DNA from: Pyrenochaeta sp. MPI-SDFR-AT-0127
Lineage: Eukaryota; Ascomycota; Dothideomycetes; Pleosporales; Cucurbitariaceae
Direction: 5' to 3'
DNA: 64,000 nt
NCBI GenBank assembly: GCA_020747015.1
Contig: JAGTJM010000003.1
Location: 372,001 to 436,000 of the forward strand
Below, one piece after another: positions 1-10,726 of the stretch; position 1 is the stretch's first letter; the number at the start of each line of letters is the position of its first letter. A program made the translations under genes and the position numbers. Below the pieces are notes generated by a model. The model was not told the origin of the DNA. It searched no databases and worked only from the letters and a program-made list of their open reading frames with translations.

Positions 1-2419
1 AGCTGTGGGAGTCGCTCTCTGTGACCTTGGCCTTGTGCTTGAAGAGGATCTGCAGCATTTCTTGGATATTATCGTCGTCTTTGCCTCCATAGAAGACTTT
101 GGGCATAAGGAAACCAAGAATTGACATGAGCTCCTGTAAACTGTTCTGGAGTGGCGTGCCAGTAAGGAGAATCCTGCAACGGGCGCTGTTGAGACGCATC
201 AGGCTCTTGTACCGAAGAGTGTTGGCGTTTTTCAAAACATGGCCTTCATCAAAGATGCAAACCTCGGGCTTGCACTTTCTGAGGAACTGGTTATCAGCGG
301 GCCTAAACGCCAAATCGTACGTCGTTATGATTACATCGCACTGATCGTTATCGATGTTGTCCAAGATGTTGTATTGCAGCTCGCTGCGTTCAGCCTGTCC
401 GCCATAGTACGGTTGGAAGATGATCGTCTTGGAGAATCGCTCAAACTCACGACACCAGTTTTCCAGTGTTGAGCCTGGTACGATGATGAGTGCCGGCTTG
501 CCGACCTTCTGCTCTTTGAGGTGCGAGAGGAAAGCAATGACTTGGCAGGTCTTGCCTAAGCCCATATCATCGGCCAGAATCCCTGAAATTCCGTGCTGCC
601 ACAAAAGATTAAGCCAATTGAGCCCAACAACCTGATAGTCTTTGAGTTCGATATCGTTGTTCATAATGGAAGGTTGTGCCAGGAGTTTTGTGCGTCCAGC
701 AGTCTTGCGAACACTGATATCTTCTGTGTCACTGCCATTACCACTTCGAGGGGTGTGATAGCCTGAATCGCGGGTAGAGCTCGAGTCGCTGTGATCTTCC
801 AGGGTCGTCACATCCAATTCCCCATCTTTGGAAGCGCCAAAGATGTTGATCCCCCAACGAGCCATGCCAACCAACATTGGCTTGCCCCTTTCTTCGCATT
901 GTTGGACGACTGAATCGATAGTTGAGTAAGCGTCCCACATATCTTCAGCAGCTTCAACAAGTCGTGCACCGAACGTGACCCGCGGCTTGCGGGCCTTCTT
1001 TTTGGTGTCTTTCTTTTGTTGTAAATCTACGTGAAGACTTCGAACAGCGTCAAGCGATGTGAAGGGGCGCTGATCAAGTATTTCGCGAATTTCTTCCTCC
1101 TTGTGGCCCGAGAGATCGACCATTGCTTCCACAGTGCATGTGTTGAAGAAATTAAGCAAGCTTGCCGCCTCGAATTGATGCTCTGGGGCCGAGTTTCCAG
1201 CATCAGAATCGTCGTCAATGATCTCCACTATGCCTTCGTCGATGTCCTCGTCATCAGATATGACAATTTTCAATTGCTTCTGCGCCTTGGCCTGCGGTCG
1301 TGGAGGGGTGTTGGCAGGAGATGAAGGCGAAGGATTGCGCCGACCACGGATAAGTCGACGTTTTGGTTTTGGCTGTTCGTCATCTATGATGATTGGGCTC
1401 ACAGTGGTGTTGGGTGTGTTGTACGACTGTGTTGATATTGAGGGCCGTGAATATTTCTCAGCCAATGACTTCACGGGCGCATTCAGCGTGCGCTGTGCTG
1501 TCTTCTTCACCGTAGTGTCAGTCATGGTGCCTCGCGCCACACCAATCTTTGGAGAAACAAGTAGTTCGTCCTCAGATTCCTGCTCAGTGAGAAAGCTGCA
1601 GGTGTCATCGAAGTGGCCCTTCTTCTTGATCAACGCCTCGTACAACTGCTTGACAGATCGATTCGGAAAGATAATTTGTAACCGCTCCGTCTTGCGCTTC
1701 AGACTGAAATCTGGTATTTCATCCAAAGTTATCTCATCATCCTCTGTCAGATCCACGGGCATGGCGCGTGACGGACCACCCTGTCTCGGGACAGGCTTTT
1801 GCTTCTTGGGTGGAGTGCTTGATCCATAATCATCACCGACACGTTTACGCGAATTAGCGTTTAAACTATTGGCATTGTACGAGTAACTTGACAAGTCCCA
1901 CGTCGGCTTTTGTGGCGTCTCTTCTACCCTCGAAGTCCGCGAACTCAGCTCGACTTTGGAGAGTGGTATGTTAGACCTATACTCGGACTCATCCTCGTCT
2001 GGATCTGGCTCGACTGGAGGATCGTCTGAAGTGAGGTCATAGACAGGTTTGCGAACGGCTTGTGGTGGGAAAAACGATGTGCCAGGCGGCGCCATTGGAT
2101 TGCTGTAGAAGCCATATGGACGTTGTGATGGCGGTTGCGACATAGGGGCGGGTGAGGAGTAGCGCTCAGCGGCGGGAGACGAGCGTGGGACTTGCAGTTG
2201 TGAAGACTCGATGGGTTGAATCCGGCTCGCGCGTGGAGTGAGTGGGAGCGTAGGTTGCGTAGTGGTAGGCACTGCGAAAAAGGGCGAACGAGATTCGAGA
2301 ATCTGCGTGGGTTGGGTGGCGTATGTCCCTTGCACTTCGTCTGCACTGCCTGAACGTGAACGTGAACGTGATGCGGTAGGTGGCGGTGAGGAAGACAGTA
2401 TAGGGTCGCGTCGATACAT
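1..2419 (-). CDS. FUN30: Fun30/SMARCAD1-type SNF2 chromatin remodeler, C-terminus cut by window edge
   Basis: Predicted ATP-dependent nucleosome remodeler of the Fun30/SMARCAD1/Etl1 branch of SNF2 enzymes, acting in the nucleus in heterochromatin maintenance and DNA-end resection (family knowledge). One open frame runs from the ATG at 2419 to the window edge, about 806 codons, with no intron needed. Residues 1-240 are low-complexity and rich in Ser/Pro/acidic residues. A CUE-like ubiquitin-binding helix pair (LQIIFPNRSVKQLYEAL) sits near residue 250. The SNF2 ATPase domain starts near 590, with Walker A ILADDMGLGKTCQ near residue 613, STLENW shortly after, the DEGH box near 723 and LLTGTPLQN near 750. 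DEGH together with STLENW points to Fun30 rather than ISWI or Snf2. The C-terminal helicase lobe lies outside the window. The start is the first ATG of the frame, which faces VMA21 across 348 bp. Confidence 0.93.
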   Translation of the reverse strand, partial: MYRRDPILSSSPPPTASRSRSRSGSADEVQGTYATQPTQILESRSPFFAVPTTTQPTLPLTPRASRIQPIESSQLQVPRSSPAAERYSSPAPMSQPPSQRPYGFYSNPMAPPGTSFFPPQAVRKPVYDLTSDDPPVEPDPDEDESEYRSNIPLSKVELSSRTSRVEETPQKPTWDLSSYSYNANSLNANSRKRVGDDYGSSTPPKKQKPVPRQGGPSRAMPVDLTEDDEITLDEIPDFSLKRKTERLQIIFPNRSVKQLYEALIKKKGHFDDTCSFLTEQESEDELLVSPKIGVARGTMTDTTVKKTAQRTLNAPVKSLAEKYSRPSISTQSYNTPNTTVSPIIIDDEQPKPKRRLIRGRRNPSPSSPANTPPRPQAKAQKQLKIVISDDEDIDEGIVEIIDDDSDAGNSAPEHQFEAASLLNFFNTCTVEAMVDLSGHKEEEIREILDQRPFTSLDAVRSLHVDLQQKKDTKKKARKPRVTFGARLVEAAEDMWDAYSTIDSVVQQCEERGKPMLVGMARWGINIFGASKDGELDVTTLEDHSDSSSTRDSGYHTPRSGNGSDTEDISVRKTAGRTKLLAQPSIMNNDIELKDYQVVGLNWLNLLWQHGISGILADDMGLGKTCQVIAFLSHLKEQKVGKPALIIVPGSTLENWCREFERFSKTIIFQPYYGGQAERSELQYNILDNIDNDQCDVIITTYDLAFRPADNQFLRKCKPEVCIFDEGHVLKNANTLRYKSLMRLNSARCRILLTGTPLQNSLQELMSILGFLMPKVFYGGKDDDNIQEMLQILFKHKAKVTESDSHS

Positions 2420-2767
2420 TGTGGAATTGGAGTATACTACGAGCTGAGGTTGCGGATGATGTCGAGATGACCGTCAGTGTTTCGCTGACGGCGGTAGATA
2501 TTAACAAAACAAGGACAAAAGGGTGACAAACAAGGGCGTGAAGATGTGAACAAAGCCTAAGCCATGGTCGCCCCCTTGTGGTGTGCAAGTGTCAAAGGAA
2601 GAGAGGGTATGTGGCGGGGATCACCAAAAAGTTGAGCCGGGATTCTCTTTAGCAAACGCGCTTTCGCGTTTCCTGGGCGCTTGGGCCACCCATTACGTTG
2701 CTGGATTCGGTCGACAGAACGCCTGGTCGTTCACAACCTGGGCTCAAACAACATTTCAGCCCTCGCA
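2420..2767. promoter_or_regulatory. Divergent intergenic region between FUN30 and VMA21
   Basis: 348 bp lie between two head-to-head start codons and must contain both promoters and 5' UTRs. I see no gene or clear named motif in it. Confidence 0.5.
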
Positions 2768-3199
2768 ATGACAACTAGAAGAATTGTCAGTGACGAGAAG
2801 TCGTATCTCGACAATGATGGGAGAGCGCCCCCAGGACCTTCTAACATCGCCCCAGCGGTGCCTACGTGAGCCGCACCTTTCCTCGACCTGCACAGATATA
2901 CAGCGTTAACACTTCTACAGATCCGTCATCTGGAAGTTGATGAGCTTTACGTTTGCCATGATCACCTTGCCAATTGGCACATACTTCTTCACGGTCAACT
3001 TTGTGTTTGGAGGTGAACCAATATCCTTCTCTTTCATTCCAGCTTCATATTGACAGCATCACCAGGCAACGCAACCTATGCAGGTGGTCTGGCAGCACTC
3101 ATGGCAAACGTGGTCTTGATCGCCTATGTTGTCATGGCGTTCAGAGACGACCAAGAAGAGCAGCAGGAACTGGCGGAGCAAGCGAAGAAGAAGTTGTAA
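2768..3199 (+). CDS. VMA21: V-ATPase assembly integral membrane protein Vma21
   Basis: Small ER membrane chaperone needed to assemble the Vo sector of the vacuolar H+-ATPase (family knowledge). It is spliced from three exons: 2768-2865, 2921-3012 and 3066-3199, with introns of 55 and 53 nt, giving 107 aa. The protein reads MTTRRIVSDEK at the N-terminus, then AVPTSVIWKLMSFTFAMITL (first membrane helix, running into PIGTYFFTVN) and, after the second intron, GNATYAGGLAALMANVVLIA (second helix). The tail is charged and ends in KKKL, which fits a KKXX ER-retrieval signal as in yeast Vma21. Codon phases agree across both junctions, and splicing restores the family's invariant NATYAGG. No single open frame covers the gene, so ORF-only annotation would miss it. 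Confidence 0.93.
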
Positions 3200-3728
3200 A
3201 ATTGGGGAAAACTGGATGTTTAGCGCTCGTTTCCATGAGAATATCATTGTCAAATCACGAATAATTTCCTCGAGGAAGATCATGACTTGCTCGTCAAACC
3301 ATTATGATTACCGCATTACTGGCTCACATTGAATGAGCTGTCATCTACTGTAGCACATTTGATCCTCAAAAGGAGTGACGGTTGCGGCATTTCCAGCCAC
3401 TCGCATTCCTTAAACTCCGATATATCTCCTTCAATGTCGTGTCCCAGGTCCACAAGTGCGACACGTGGAAAAGAATGACCCAGCTATGTGACTCTCGAGT
3501 CCACATGGTCTCTTCCTCATCATCATCATCATCATGAGGAACCAAAGTCGTGTCATCCCGGTCCAGGGCGCTGCCCTCAGTCCCTGCAACACCTTAAGAA
3601 ATTCCGTTTATACCCGTATATCCCAAACAAGCTTTCACACAGTAGAAGCTAAAAAAAATTCCGTACCACCTCTCAATAACCGTCCACTGCTCCCCAACTC
3701 AGCACTTCTGTCCTTGCGCAAATCGCAT
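3200..3728. other. Intergenic region, 3' ends of VMA21 and the DUF2406 gene
   Basis: 529 bp between convergent genes. It contains a (CAT)n microsatellite at about 3518-3535 and an A-rich tract near 3652. No gene seen. Confidence 0.5.
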
Positions 3729-4903
3729 CTAGTCTTTGCTGAACCGCCTCTTGAACCAACTCCGTCTCTTATCATCACTATTCTTTGACAAGAGGTTTGG
3801 CCTGCCTGTGTTGCTGGCGGGTGGTCCAGAGCTGTTCAGTTTGATGGGTGCCGGTTGTGTGGCATGCTTTGGCGGTGGAGGGGGGCCATTCATAGCACCA
3901 TTTTGCGGTTGTTGCGGGAAGTACCCGCCATTTGGAGGATCTTGTGTATACTCTTCTAGAATGGGTCCTCGGCCAAAGCCATTAAAGCCATATTGTTCGC
4001 CCAAATCCGGCTGTGGCGGTTTGACAGGTACACCTCGCTCGATGGAGCTATTTTCGCTGCTGTGCTCATTTGAATACGGTCCGTCGCTGTGGCTTCCGTT
4101 CGATCCGTTGGTGTTCACAGTATCGCGCGACTGTTGGTAGCCATTCACAGGATACACGTTGTTGCCGTTTTGCCTATTCCATGCAGGATCAGACTGCATA
4201 CGACTGCCATATCGCATCCGTTGTTGAGGTCCACCAACGGGTCCGCCCATCCCGTAGCCGTTATCATAGCTATCGCGAGTGTTTTGTCCATGGCCATAGT
4301 AGCTGGCTCGGGAGTAGCGGCTTTGATCGTGCCCTCCGTAGTAGCTGCTCCTTCGACTTCCGTAACCGCTCATGACATCAGTCTGATCGGCGCGCATGGA
4401 TTGCGCCCTTCGTTTATATTCGCCATCGATAGCGGCCTCGAAGGAGCGAATGGTGTCGAGTGGGCGTTCCCATCGCGAGCGCGTGGGGTTAGAGAGATCG
4501 GGATCGACTAGAGCGCGTTAGACGGTTGTCCTGTTCAAATTGGTTGGAATCGCGTCGCGCAACTCACCAATAAGGTTACCAGCGGCATCATTATGCTGGA
4601 ATGAGCGGAGAGACTGGAGTGTGGGCTTCTCGAGCGCCGCAGCGACTGTAGAACATTAGCAACGGTCCTGTAAACACCGTCACGCAGTGGACGCTAGAAA
4701 GAACATGTCATACTGGGCTGAGCTTCCTCCATGGCAGCGTTCGGGTTCGCTTTGGTAGTAGGATCGTAATGGGTCTTTCTCTTGTCGCCGGCGCTTACTT
4801 TCCTCTCGTGCTTGGGAGTCGAGGGAGTGTTGCGGCTTTTGTCGCTGTGAAAGCTAAAGGTGGACTTGGAGCGCGGACGCGCTTGCTGCTGGGGTTGTTC
4901 CAT
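3729..4903 (-). CDS. DUF2406 domain protein of unknown function
   Basis: Fungal protein of the DUF2406 family (to my recollection the family of yeast YMR295C); the molecular role is unknown. Three exons: 4903-4714, 4645-4568 and 4507-3729, with introns of 68 and 60 nt, giving 348 aa. The N-terminus is basic and Ser-rich (RPRSKSTFSFHSDKSR). The conserved core spans the introns: a KANPNAAMEEAQP segment, then ALEKPTLQSLRSFQHND, then DPDLSNPTRSRWERPLDTIR. The remaining ~220 residues are a disordered tail rich in Tyr, Gly, Ser, Asn and Gln with a polyproline stretch (GPPPPPKH), ending in a basic RRSWFKRRFSKD. The start is the first ATG in frame. Domain assignment is from recognised sequence; any membrane or bud-site role would be guesswork. 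Confidence 0.85.
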
Positions 4904-5626
4904 GGCTTGGGACGTAATAACCCTGTTCGTTTGCGAATCTGAGGGGAGCTAACGACAGTATGAGGTTGGTGAGCGGGTATAGCGGAGCAGGCGTAGCGAC
5001 AGTGTGCAATGGTGTGGAGCAGGGCGCAGTGGACGAGATGCGATGTGGTCAGGGCGTGAATCCTGGGCTGGTCAAGAATAGTGGGTAGCGAAATTAGCGA
5101 CGATGCGACTTGTCAGTGTCAACCACGGCGGCAGATGGGAGCGTGCCGGTCGACGATGCAGAGTAGCGATGAGAAAACGAGCGACGGAGGAGACTGAGAA
5201 GAGCCAACGGGGAGAGTACGAGGTCCAGCAACAAGTGCTCAACAATGGCGGGCCAGCCCTTCACTCCGCGCGTCGTCAGGCTGGAGAATACGCCGCTCCA
5301 ATCATAAGCGATCTGCCGGCTAGTACGCAGCAACCCAGCCTTTGAAACATGAACTGCGCCGGACAACTGGGGGGTTGGATGACGAACGTGTGCAGCGATA
5401 ATCCACCCTTACACAATGGACAAGTATGCTGTGATGTGGTGTGAGAAGGGGCTTTGGAAGCGCTGCGCACGCTTCACCGAACAACAATTGACCCCAAGAG
5501 CAGGGCACCTTTGAATTTCTGTGGCAACCCGCTACGACCTCGCCACCGTTACGTTGACGTTGGCAAAATTTAGATGGCTTGTCGCTGGAATGCAGTCCTT
5601 GGTCCATTCTCCAGCGCACTCGCCCG

Positions 5627-5650
5627 CCCCCATCCCCATCCCCATCCCCA
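5627..5650. repeat. CCCCAT hexamer microsatellite
   Basis: About four tandem copies of the hexamer CCCCAT, read directly on the plus strand. Confidence 0.8.
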
Positions 5651-5830
5651 GCCTCCACAACAACGGCAGCCACATGGCTGCCGGTCCAGCGTTCTGCTGT
5701 GGACCACACTGCATCTTATCTGATACACTATCCATGAGGCGTGCACAGCAGCAGTTGGGACCCAAGCAAAGCCGTCAGCGCTATCGCAATATCGCGCTGC
5801 AGGTCGCGCTACGGCGTCAGCAATACACCA

Positions 5831-5860
5831 AAGCGCACCAAAGCACACCAAAGCACACCA
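5831..5860. repeat. Three 10-bp tandem copies of AAGCACACCA
   Basis: Three adjacent decamers, the first with one mismatch (AAGCGCACCA). It lies about 180 bp from the CCCCAT tract in the same gene-free region. Confidence 0.8.
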
Positions 5861-6389
5861 GCCATCCCAATTGAGCAACAAGTGTCGATGCTGCATTTGC
5901 ATTCCAAGACACCTTTCGGCCCATAGTCGACTAGTGTGAGCTACCCCTGGGCCGTGCATCCCACGCCTCGCAAGCACAGCAATTGCACTGGAAATCCCAT
6001 GCCCTAAAAAAAATGTACAAAGAAATGGCGATCATGACATCGTTGATGTGCGTGTGCAGGCCTCAAGCCGGCCTTTTTATGTGGGGACGGGAAGCTCGGG
6101 TGTCCTTGCTGGCGGCGCCTCACGTTTCAGCGCGCTCCACTCTCTTCCGAGCAGCGCCGCCAACGTCTGCGTCTTCTGGAAGCCGTGCATCTGACACGCA
6201 TTACCTTTGCTTCTGTCTGCACACATTGGAATGCTCTATGCGTTGGAGAACTCTACATTGTGCTTTTGAGTCTACTTGTTCAAGTGTGCAACTGAAACAG
6301 AAAAGTACACTAGAAAAGATGCATTTTGATATTTCCAAAGCTCCAGCAAGTACGCCAATTTTATGCTGGAACGCTCATTTCATCCACAT

Positions 6390-8266
6390 CTAGCTATGTG
6401 TGGGCATATTAACAGACGCCTTGGTAGCCACAGCATCTTCGCTTCTCCACAGGCTTGTCACCGTCTTCTGCTGGGTGTAAAACTGCAGGCCAGGCTTGCC
6501 GTAGAAGGTGTTTGCACCACCGCCCGCGATCGACTTCTTATTACCGGTAAAGGAGAACATGGGGAGCTGAAACGATTATTAGCAATAAGTTCTGATATAG
6601 TTGAGAGTGCATACTTGGAGACTTACGGGGACTGGGATGGGGACATTGATACCAACCTGACCGGCCTCAATTTCGCGCTGGAAGCGACCGGCAGTGGCGC
6701 CTGAGCGAGTGAAGATGGCGGTACCGTTGCCGTACTCGTTGGCGTTGATCATGTCAATTGCCTCGTCAATCGTCTCAACGTTCAAGCAAACGAGGACAGG
6801 GCCAAAAATCTCCTCCTTGTAGCATTTCATGTGCGGCTTAACGTTCGCAATAATGGTAGGGCCGACCTAGGCAAATTGTAAGTATAGTCTAATTACAGCG
6901 ACTGGTAATGACTTACCCAGTTCCCGTTGGCGTACTTGTCTGCTGAAGGCTTCTGGCCACGACCATCAAGGAGGATCGTGGCGCCTTCCTCCTCAGCGCT
7001 GGCAATGAGGTCTTCAATCCTCTTCTTCGACTCTGGGCTGATGACGGGACCGAGATCCGCACCCTCCTCGAAGCCACCGTTCATCTGAAGACCCTTTGCG
7101 CGCTCGGCGATCTCAGGAACCCAGTCCTTGGTCTCACCAACCATGACTAGAGTGCTCAAAGCCATGCACCGTTGCCCAGCAGCGCCAAAAGCAGCACCAG
7201 CGATGGCGTTCAATGCATGGTTCTTGTTGCAGTCGGGGAGAACAGCAGCGTGGTTTTTGGCGCCTAGGTTGGCCTGAACTCGCTTACCATTGGCGGAGGC
7301 GCGCGAGTAGATGTATTCTCCAGCTCTGTTGCTGCCAACGAAGCTGATAGCCTTGATGCGGGGTTCGTCAAGGATGAAATCGACAGTCTTAGCCGAGCCG
7401 TGGACGATGTTGATAACACCTGCAGGGAAGCCAGCCTTCTCAGCAAGCTCAGCAAGAATCATGCAGGCACCAGGATCGCGTTCTGAGGGCTTGATGACGA
7501 CGGTGTTACCAGTTACGGCTGCGATGGGAATGGTCCAGAGGGGAATCATAGCGGGGAAGTCTGGGGTAGTACATTAGTGCGGTTCTGCTGTCGAATTGGT
7601 GGCCGACTCACTGAATGGGCAGATGGCAGCCACAACACCCAATGGCTCTCTGTAGCTGCGCGTCTCCATGTCCTTTGAAACTTCAAGGACCTCGCCAGTC
7701 ATCTGGGTGGTGATACCACAGGCGGTTTCAGCGACCTGTAAACCGCGGAGAACGTCACCCTTCGCGTCAGCAAAGGTCTTGCCCTGCTCGAGTGTGATGC
7801 TGGCAGCCAGTCTGTCCCAATTCTCACGAATCAAATGCGTATATTTGAACATGATCTGTTGCCTGTGAAGCAAGCTTGTCTCTCTCCATGGCTTAAAGGC
7901 CTTCTCGGCGCTATCAACCGCTGCCTTGAGCTCCGCATCTGTGCTCTGAGGAACGCGTGTCACCAAGTTGTTGGTGGCGGGATCGTGCAACTCGATCCAT
8001 TGTGATGCTTTTGAAGCTACAAACTGGTTGTCGAGGAAGTTTGGTGTGTCTGCAGGCGACTTTATTTGCTCGTGGCTCGTAGGATACGCTTCGGCCACCG
8101 CAGATGTTGCTGGCTTCAGATGCTGTGCAGTGGCATGCAACCGCCTTGCAGCCACTTTGTTAGAGCTCATGGGCGACGACATTCTGGTGCAAAGAGGAGC
8201 TGCGCGAGGGAGGGACGAGCGGGCGGTCAGCGTCGGGATACGTGCAATAGCTCGGCGAGAAGCCAT
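6390..8266 (-). CDS. Methylmalonate-semialdehyde dehydrogenase, mitochondrial (ALDH6 family)
   Basis: CoA-acylating aldehyde dehydrogenase that converts (methyl)malonate semialdehyde to propionyl-/acetyl-CoA in valine, pyrimidine and inositol breakdown in the mitochondrion (family knowledge). Four exons: 8266-7612, 7560-6917, 6866-6627 and 6566-6390, with introns of 50-60 nt, giving 571 aa. The N-terminus is a typical presequence rich in Arg and Ser (MASRRAIARIPTLTARSSLP). The mature enzyme begins near FLDNQFVASK. NAD-binding motifs IKPSERDPGA and FVGSNRAGEYIY are present. The catalytic cysteine is in GQRCMALS, near residue 350, and the family block CYKEEIFGPVL follows. The C-terminus, FYGKPGLQFYTQQKTVTSLW, matches ALDH6. 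An upstream in-frame ATG at 8410 would add 48 residues, but the presequence favours 8266. Confidence 0.95.
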
Positions 8267-8864
8267 ATTGCTGAGAGAGCAACTGCCGAATGGATGTGGG
8301 GAGATGTGGGAGCTCAATGAACCACACAGAAAGAAGAAGAGGAGAGGCTTTGAGCTTGAGAAGTACGACGCAGAAGAAGAGTCCGCACAAAAGGCAAAAA
8401 GGTTGCCCACGGATGTTCTGGGCTGCTCAGGGAAACTGATTCCGGGTTGCCTATTGCGACTGGGACCCGACGCTCTGAGGTCGGACTCCCGAGGTCAAAT
8501 CGGATGCCCCGCTCCGCGACTCCAGGTGTTTGTGGCGTCTGCAGCGTTTACCTACGCCGCTCTTATCCGCATCTCATGTCATCAACCATGCCGCACTGGC
8601 ATAAGACGGATTGAGGACAAAATAATGGTCTTCCTGTATTTGATATCCACGGGTCTATGCTCATGGCCGCTGCATTAATCATTCTGCAAAGACGAAGACT
8701 ATTGTACACTGACATAGCGCCGTTACCCCAGAACGACATGTAGCTAATGAAACCTGAAATTTTGAAATATAGCAATGGATGGTTCTTTTTGGTTCATTCA
8801 CTGTACTCCCTGTACCTCTCAATACGGCCTTTTCTGTCATGCCCTCCCCTACTCAGATTCTTGT
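8267..8864. other. Intergenic region between calnexin 3' end and MMSDH 5' end
   Basis: 598 bp containing the MMSDH promoter and the calnexin terminator region. No gene or clear motif seen. Confidence 0.5.
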
Positions 8865-10726
8865 CTACGAGGCAGTGGAGCGGGTCGTACGCTTATTGAC
8901 TTCAGCCTGAGCCTTCTCAGCACCGGTTGCCACCGCGTCAGCGGCCTTGTCCTTGGCATCCACAGCAGCGCCCTTAGCCTTCTTTGCTTGAGCCTTGAGC
9001 TGCTCTTGCGAAGGAGCAGCACTAGAGCCGAAAAGGAGGGAAGCGAGGAGAACGATGATGGTAACAGCAACGACACCAATGCCACCAGCAACCTCAGGAA
9101 CAGACTTGACGGCCTCGACGGGATCACGCTTGACAATATCGATGAAGAGGTTGAGCTTCTCTTTAGCGTAGGTGACTGGGTCATCCTTGAAGGAAAGGTC
9201 TGAGAGTGACTTGGGAGTATCATCAGATTTGGGCTTGTTGGCCTCTTCGTCGGCCTTCTCGGCAGCAAGCTTGAGGTCAAAAGTCTCGGCTCTGAGCTTC
9301 TCTGCATCGTCAATCGAGTGACCAATGTAGATGTTGTCAAAGAGGATGTCATTCTGCATGGTCCAGATCTCAAATCCAATCTACCGTGAATTAGCATCTC
9401 ACTCATGCACATGACGAGGGCCGACACTTACAGCGCCGATGGGCTCAAAGTTGGCTGGAGTCTTGTCCTCAAAGTAATCAGGGTTCTTGATCTTCTGAGG
9501 AGCCCAGACGCCCTTGTAGTCCGGGTTGTCAATAAGCTCAGCGGTCCACTTGCCCTTGTAGGCAGGGTTCTTCTTCAATGGAGCCTCCCACTTGCCGCAG
9601 CCAGAGGCCTCGTCACACTTGGGGTTAGGAACTGTGGGTGGAATCCAGTCACCATCCTCCTCGTCATCCCAATCTTCAGGCTTCTCGGCCTCAGGGTCGG
9701 GGATAGTGGTGGGCTCATCCTCAAGCCAATCTTCGGGCTGGGTAGCCTCCTCATCAACGATCTCGAATGGCGCGTCTTCATCCCAGTCCTCAGGCTTGGT
9801 AGCCTCAGGATCAGCGATGCGAGCCTCGTCAACCCAGTCCTCGGGCTTCTTGTCATTGGGATCATCAATCTCCTCAGAGGGATTGACAGAAGGAGTGAAA
9901 TCCTCAAGGAGAGTACCATTGCGGATGGACTCGCCGTCAATCTTGATCTCAAAGCTGTTGTCGGGCTTGACAATAAGAGTGTAGAGGCTGGAGGTCTTGA
10001 CAATGCGGGCCATTGGGGGGTTCTTGAGGTGCTTCTCCTCATACTCGCCAGTCTTGGGGTTCTTGTGGCGGAAGATGAAGTGAACCTTGTTGGTGGCACC
10101 GCACTTGTCGGGGCCAAACATGATTACGTAGGGTGAGCTGTTGGAGAACTCTTCGGCGTGGAGAGCCTTGTTGTCCTGGAGGAGCTTCATATAGGCACCA
10201 CCGCACTCCAGGCCGTCTGTAAAGAATGTTAGCACACTAGAATAGCTCGATCATGCCTCTTGCAACTTACTTTGAAGCTTAACTTCATACTGAACCACGA
10301 GGGTATTGTCCTTGTTATTGATTGCCTTTGGAAATTTGGCAGAGATGGCGTGGTGGGCAGCCTTGTCCTTAATGACCAGGCCCTTGTCTCCCTCCATACC
10401 CTTGAGCACAGAGGGCTCTTCAACAGACCAGGTACCAACGTATGCCCACTCCTCATCGTCGGCCTTGACATCTTTCTTCGCGTGCGATGGTTTCCATCTG
10501 GTTTCCCAGTCGTCGGTGAACTGTTCAAGGAAGGGGGCTTTGAGCTTGGTAGGCTACGCAAAGAATATCAGCAGTGAGCAGCAGTAGAAGGCAAGGAGGT
10601 GCTTACGGTAAAGGTGGGCTTTGAGACAGAGGTCGACGTAGATGATTCGGCCTCCGAAGGGCTTGCGTCGTCTGCGTGCACAATGGCGGCAGCGAGCGCG
10701 ACCGTGGCACCAATTGCGAAACGCAT
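8865..10726 (-). CDS. Calnexin, ER lectin chaperone
   Basis: Type I ER membrane chaperone that binds monoglucosylated N-glycoproteins in a Ca2+-dependent way during folding (family knowledge). Four exons: 10726-10607, 10553-10271, 10216-9432 and 9380-8865, with introns of 51-54 nt, giving 567 aa. The signal peptide is MRFAIGATVALAAAIVHA. The lectin domain holds GLECGGAYMKLL, FGPDKCG and VHFIFRHKNP. The P-domain carries four type-1 repeats with the PEDW core, followed by type-2 repeats of the KNPAYKGKW/NPDYKGVW kind. After EPIGA the fourth exon starts with IGFEIWTMQNDILFDNIYIG. One hydrophobic segment (VVAVTIIVLLASLLF) precedes an Ala/Lys-rich cytosolic tail ending RTTRSTAS. The lumenal and membrane parts are complete. 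Confidence 0.97.

Larger units (their letters stand above)
4904..6389. other. Gene-free region with two short tandem repeats
   Basis: About 1.5 kb upstream of the DUF2406 gene and downstream of MMSDH. Open frames here overlap on both strands, show no recognisable domain and have low-complexity translations. The only structure seen is the tandem repeats annotated separately. Confidence 0.45.

Noticed and set aside
5094..5977. Several overlapping frames up to 135 codons
   Set aside because: Translations are low-complexity, partly produced by the CCCCAT and AAGCACACCA repeats, with no family resemblance.
8849..9427. 192-codon minus frame over the calnexin 3' end, and the plus frame 9405-10136
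   Set aside because: They are alternative frames of calnexin, whose own frame carries the conserved motifs.
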